Below are positions 6,483 through 6,557 of a DNA stretch of 6,557 nucleotides, one piece after another. How positions within the stretch are numbered: position 1 is the stretch's first letter; each line of letters begins with the position of its first letter. Below the pieces are notes generated by a model, which worked only from the letters and a program-made list of their open reading frames with translations, did no database searches and was not told the origin of the DNA. The stretch is from Thermoplasmata archaeon (lineage in GTDB: Archaea > Thermoplasmatota > Thermoplasmata > Thermoplasmatales > Thermoplasmataceae): assembly GCA_021835265.1 (NCBI GenBank), contig JAKBQK010000121.1:1-6557 (forward strand), given 5' to 3'. The position numbers were made by a program, and so were the translations under genes.

Positions 6483-6557
6483 ATGACCAACATTAAAATG
6501 CTTGGAAGGACCGCAACAAATTTCAGTACAAAATTAATTATCTTCTTCAGAAATATC
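6483..6557 (+). CDS. Start of an unidentified protein, truncated by the right edge
   Basis: ATG 6483 opens a frame of 25 codons that is still open at the window end. The visible N-terminus has a short basic, polar start (MTNIKMLGRTATN) followed by an increasingly hydrophobic stretch (KLIIFF). That pattern fits the beginning of a membrane protein. In a glycan locus a polysaccharide flippase or another membrane transferase would be natural, but that is inference from context only. A TATA-like element 29 bases upstream supports this ATG over the in-frame ATG at 6498. It is transcribed divergently from the epimerase. Confidence 0.45.
   Translation, partial: MTNIKMLGRTATNFSTKLIIFFRNI

Noticed and set aside
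1..6557. CRISPR array or defence system
   Set aside because: No regularly spaced direct repeats are visible, and no nuclease, helicase or toxin-like genes occur; the genes are all of glycan type.

Overview
The window looks like AT-rich archaeal chromosome carrying part of a surface-glycan or glycoprotein-glycosylation locus. The archaeal reading rests on three observations. TATA-like elements sit about 24-30 bases upstream of three separate candidate starts, the spacing expected for leaderless or nearly leaderless archaeal transcripts. Inside the operon, start codons follow GTGA or GGTGGTGA by 6-7 bases. The gene content is a dolichol-phosphate-sugar-synthase-like GT2-GtrA fusion beside polytopic GT-C glycosyltransferases. 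The phylum cannot be assigned from the sequence alone.

Layout, read on the minus strand from right to left. An NAD(P)-dependent nucleotide-sugar epimerase/dehydratase (5028-6086, or to 6122 if a TTG start is used) has its own TATA box. A 464-base gap follows with no convincing gene; it holds an oligo-T terminator candidate, a short basic ORF-like stretch that may be a gene remnant, and the next promoter. A three-gene operon then starts at 4563: a GT2 glycosyltransferase fused to a four-helix GtrA domain; a 634-residue GT-C membrane glycosyltransferase coupled to it by an ATGA overlap; and a second, larger GT-C protein of which 505 residues are visible before the left edge. That last gene appears in all of 1-1515 as one uninterrupted minus-strand frame, but it has no ATG, GTG or TTG at the expected position. 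At the right edge a plus-strand gene starts at 6483 with a TATA box in place and runs out of the window. The 360 bases between it and the epimerase hold the two divergent promoters and another decayed-looking reading frame.

How the genes may work together (inference): the epimerase makes a nucleotide sugar. The GT2-GtrA protein moves a sugar from a nucleotide donor onto a polyprenyl phosphate at the membrane. The two GT-C proteins use such lipid-linked sugars on the outer face to extend or attach a glycan. The two GT-C proteins are diverged paralogues with three shared motifs. The most interesting points are the probable AUU start of the left-edge gene, the compact donor-synthase plus paired-transferase operon, and an epimerase with a GDP-mannose 3,5-epimerase-like catalytic cysteine but no matching lysine.
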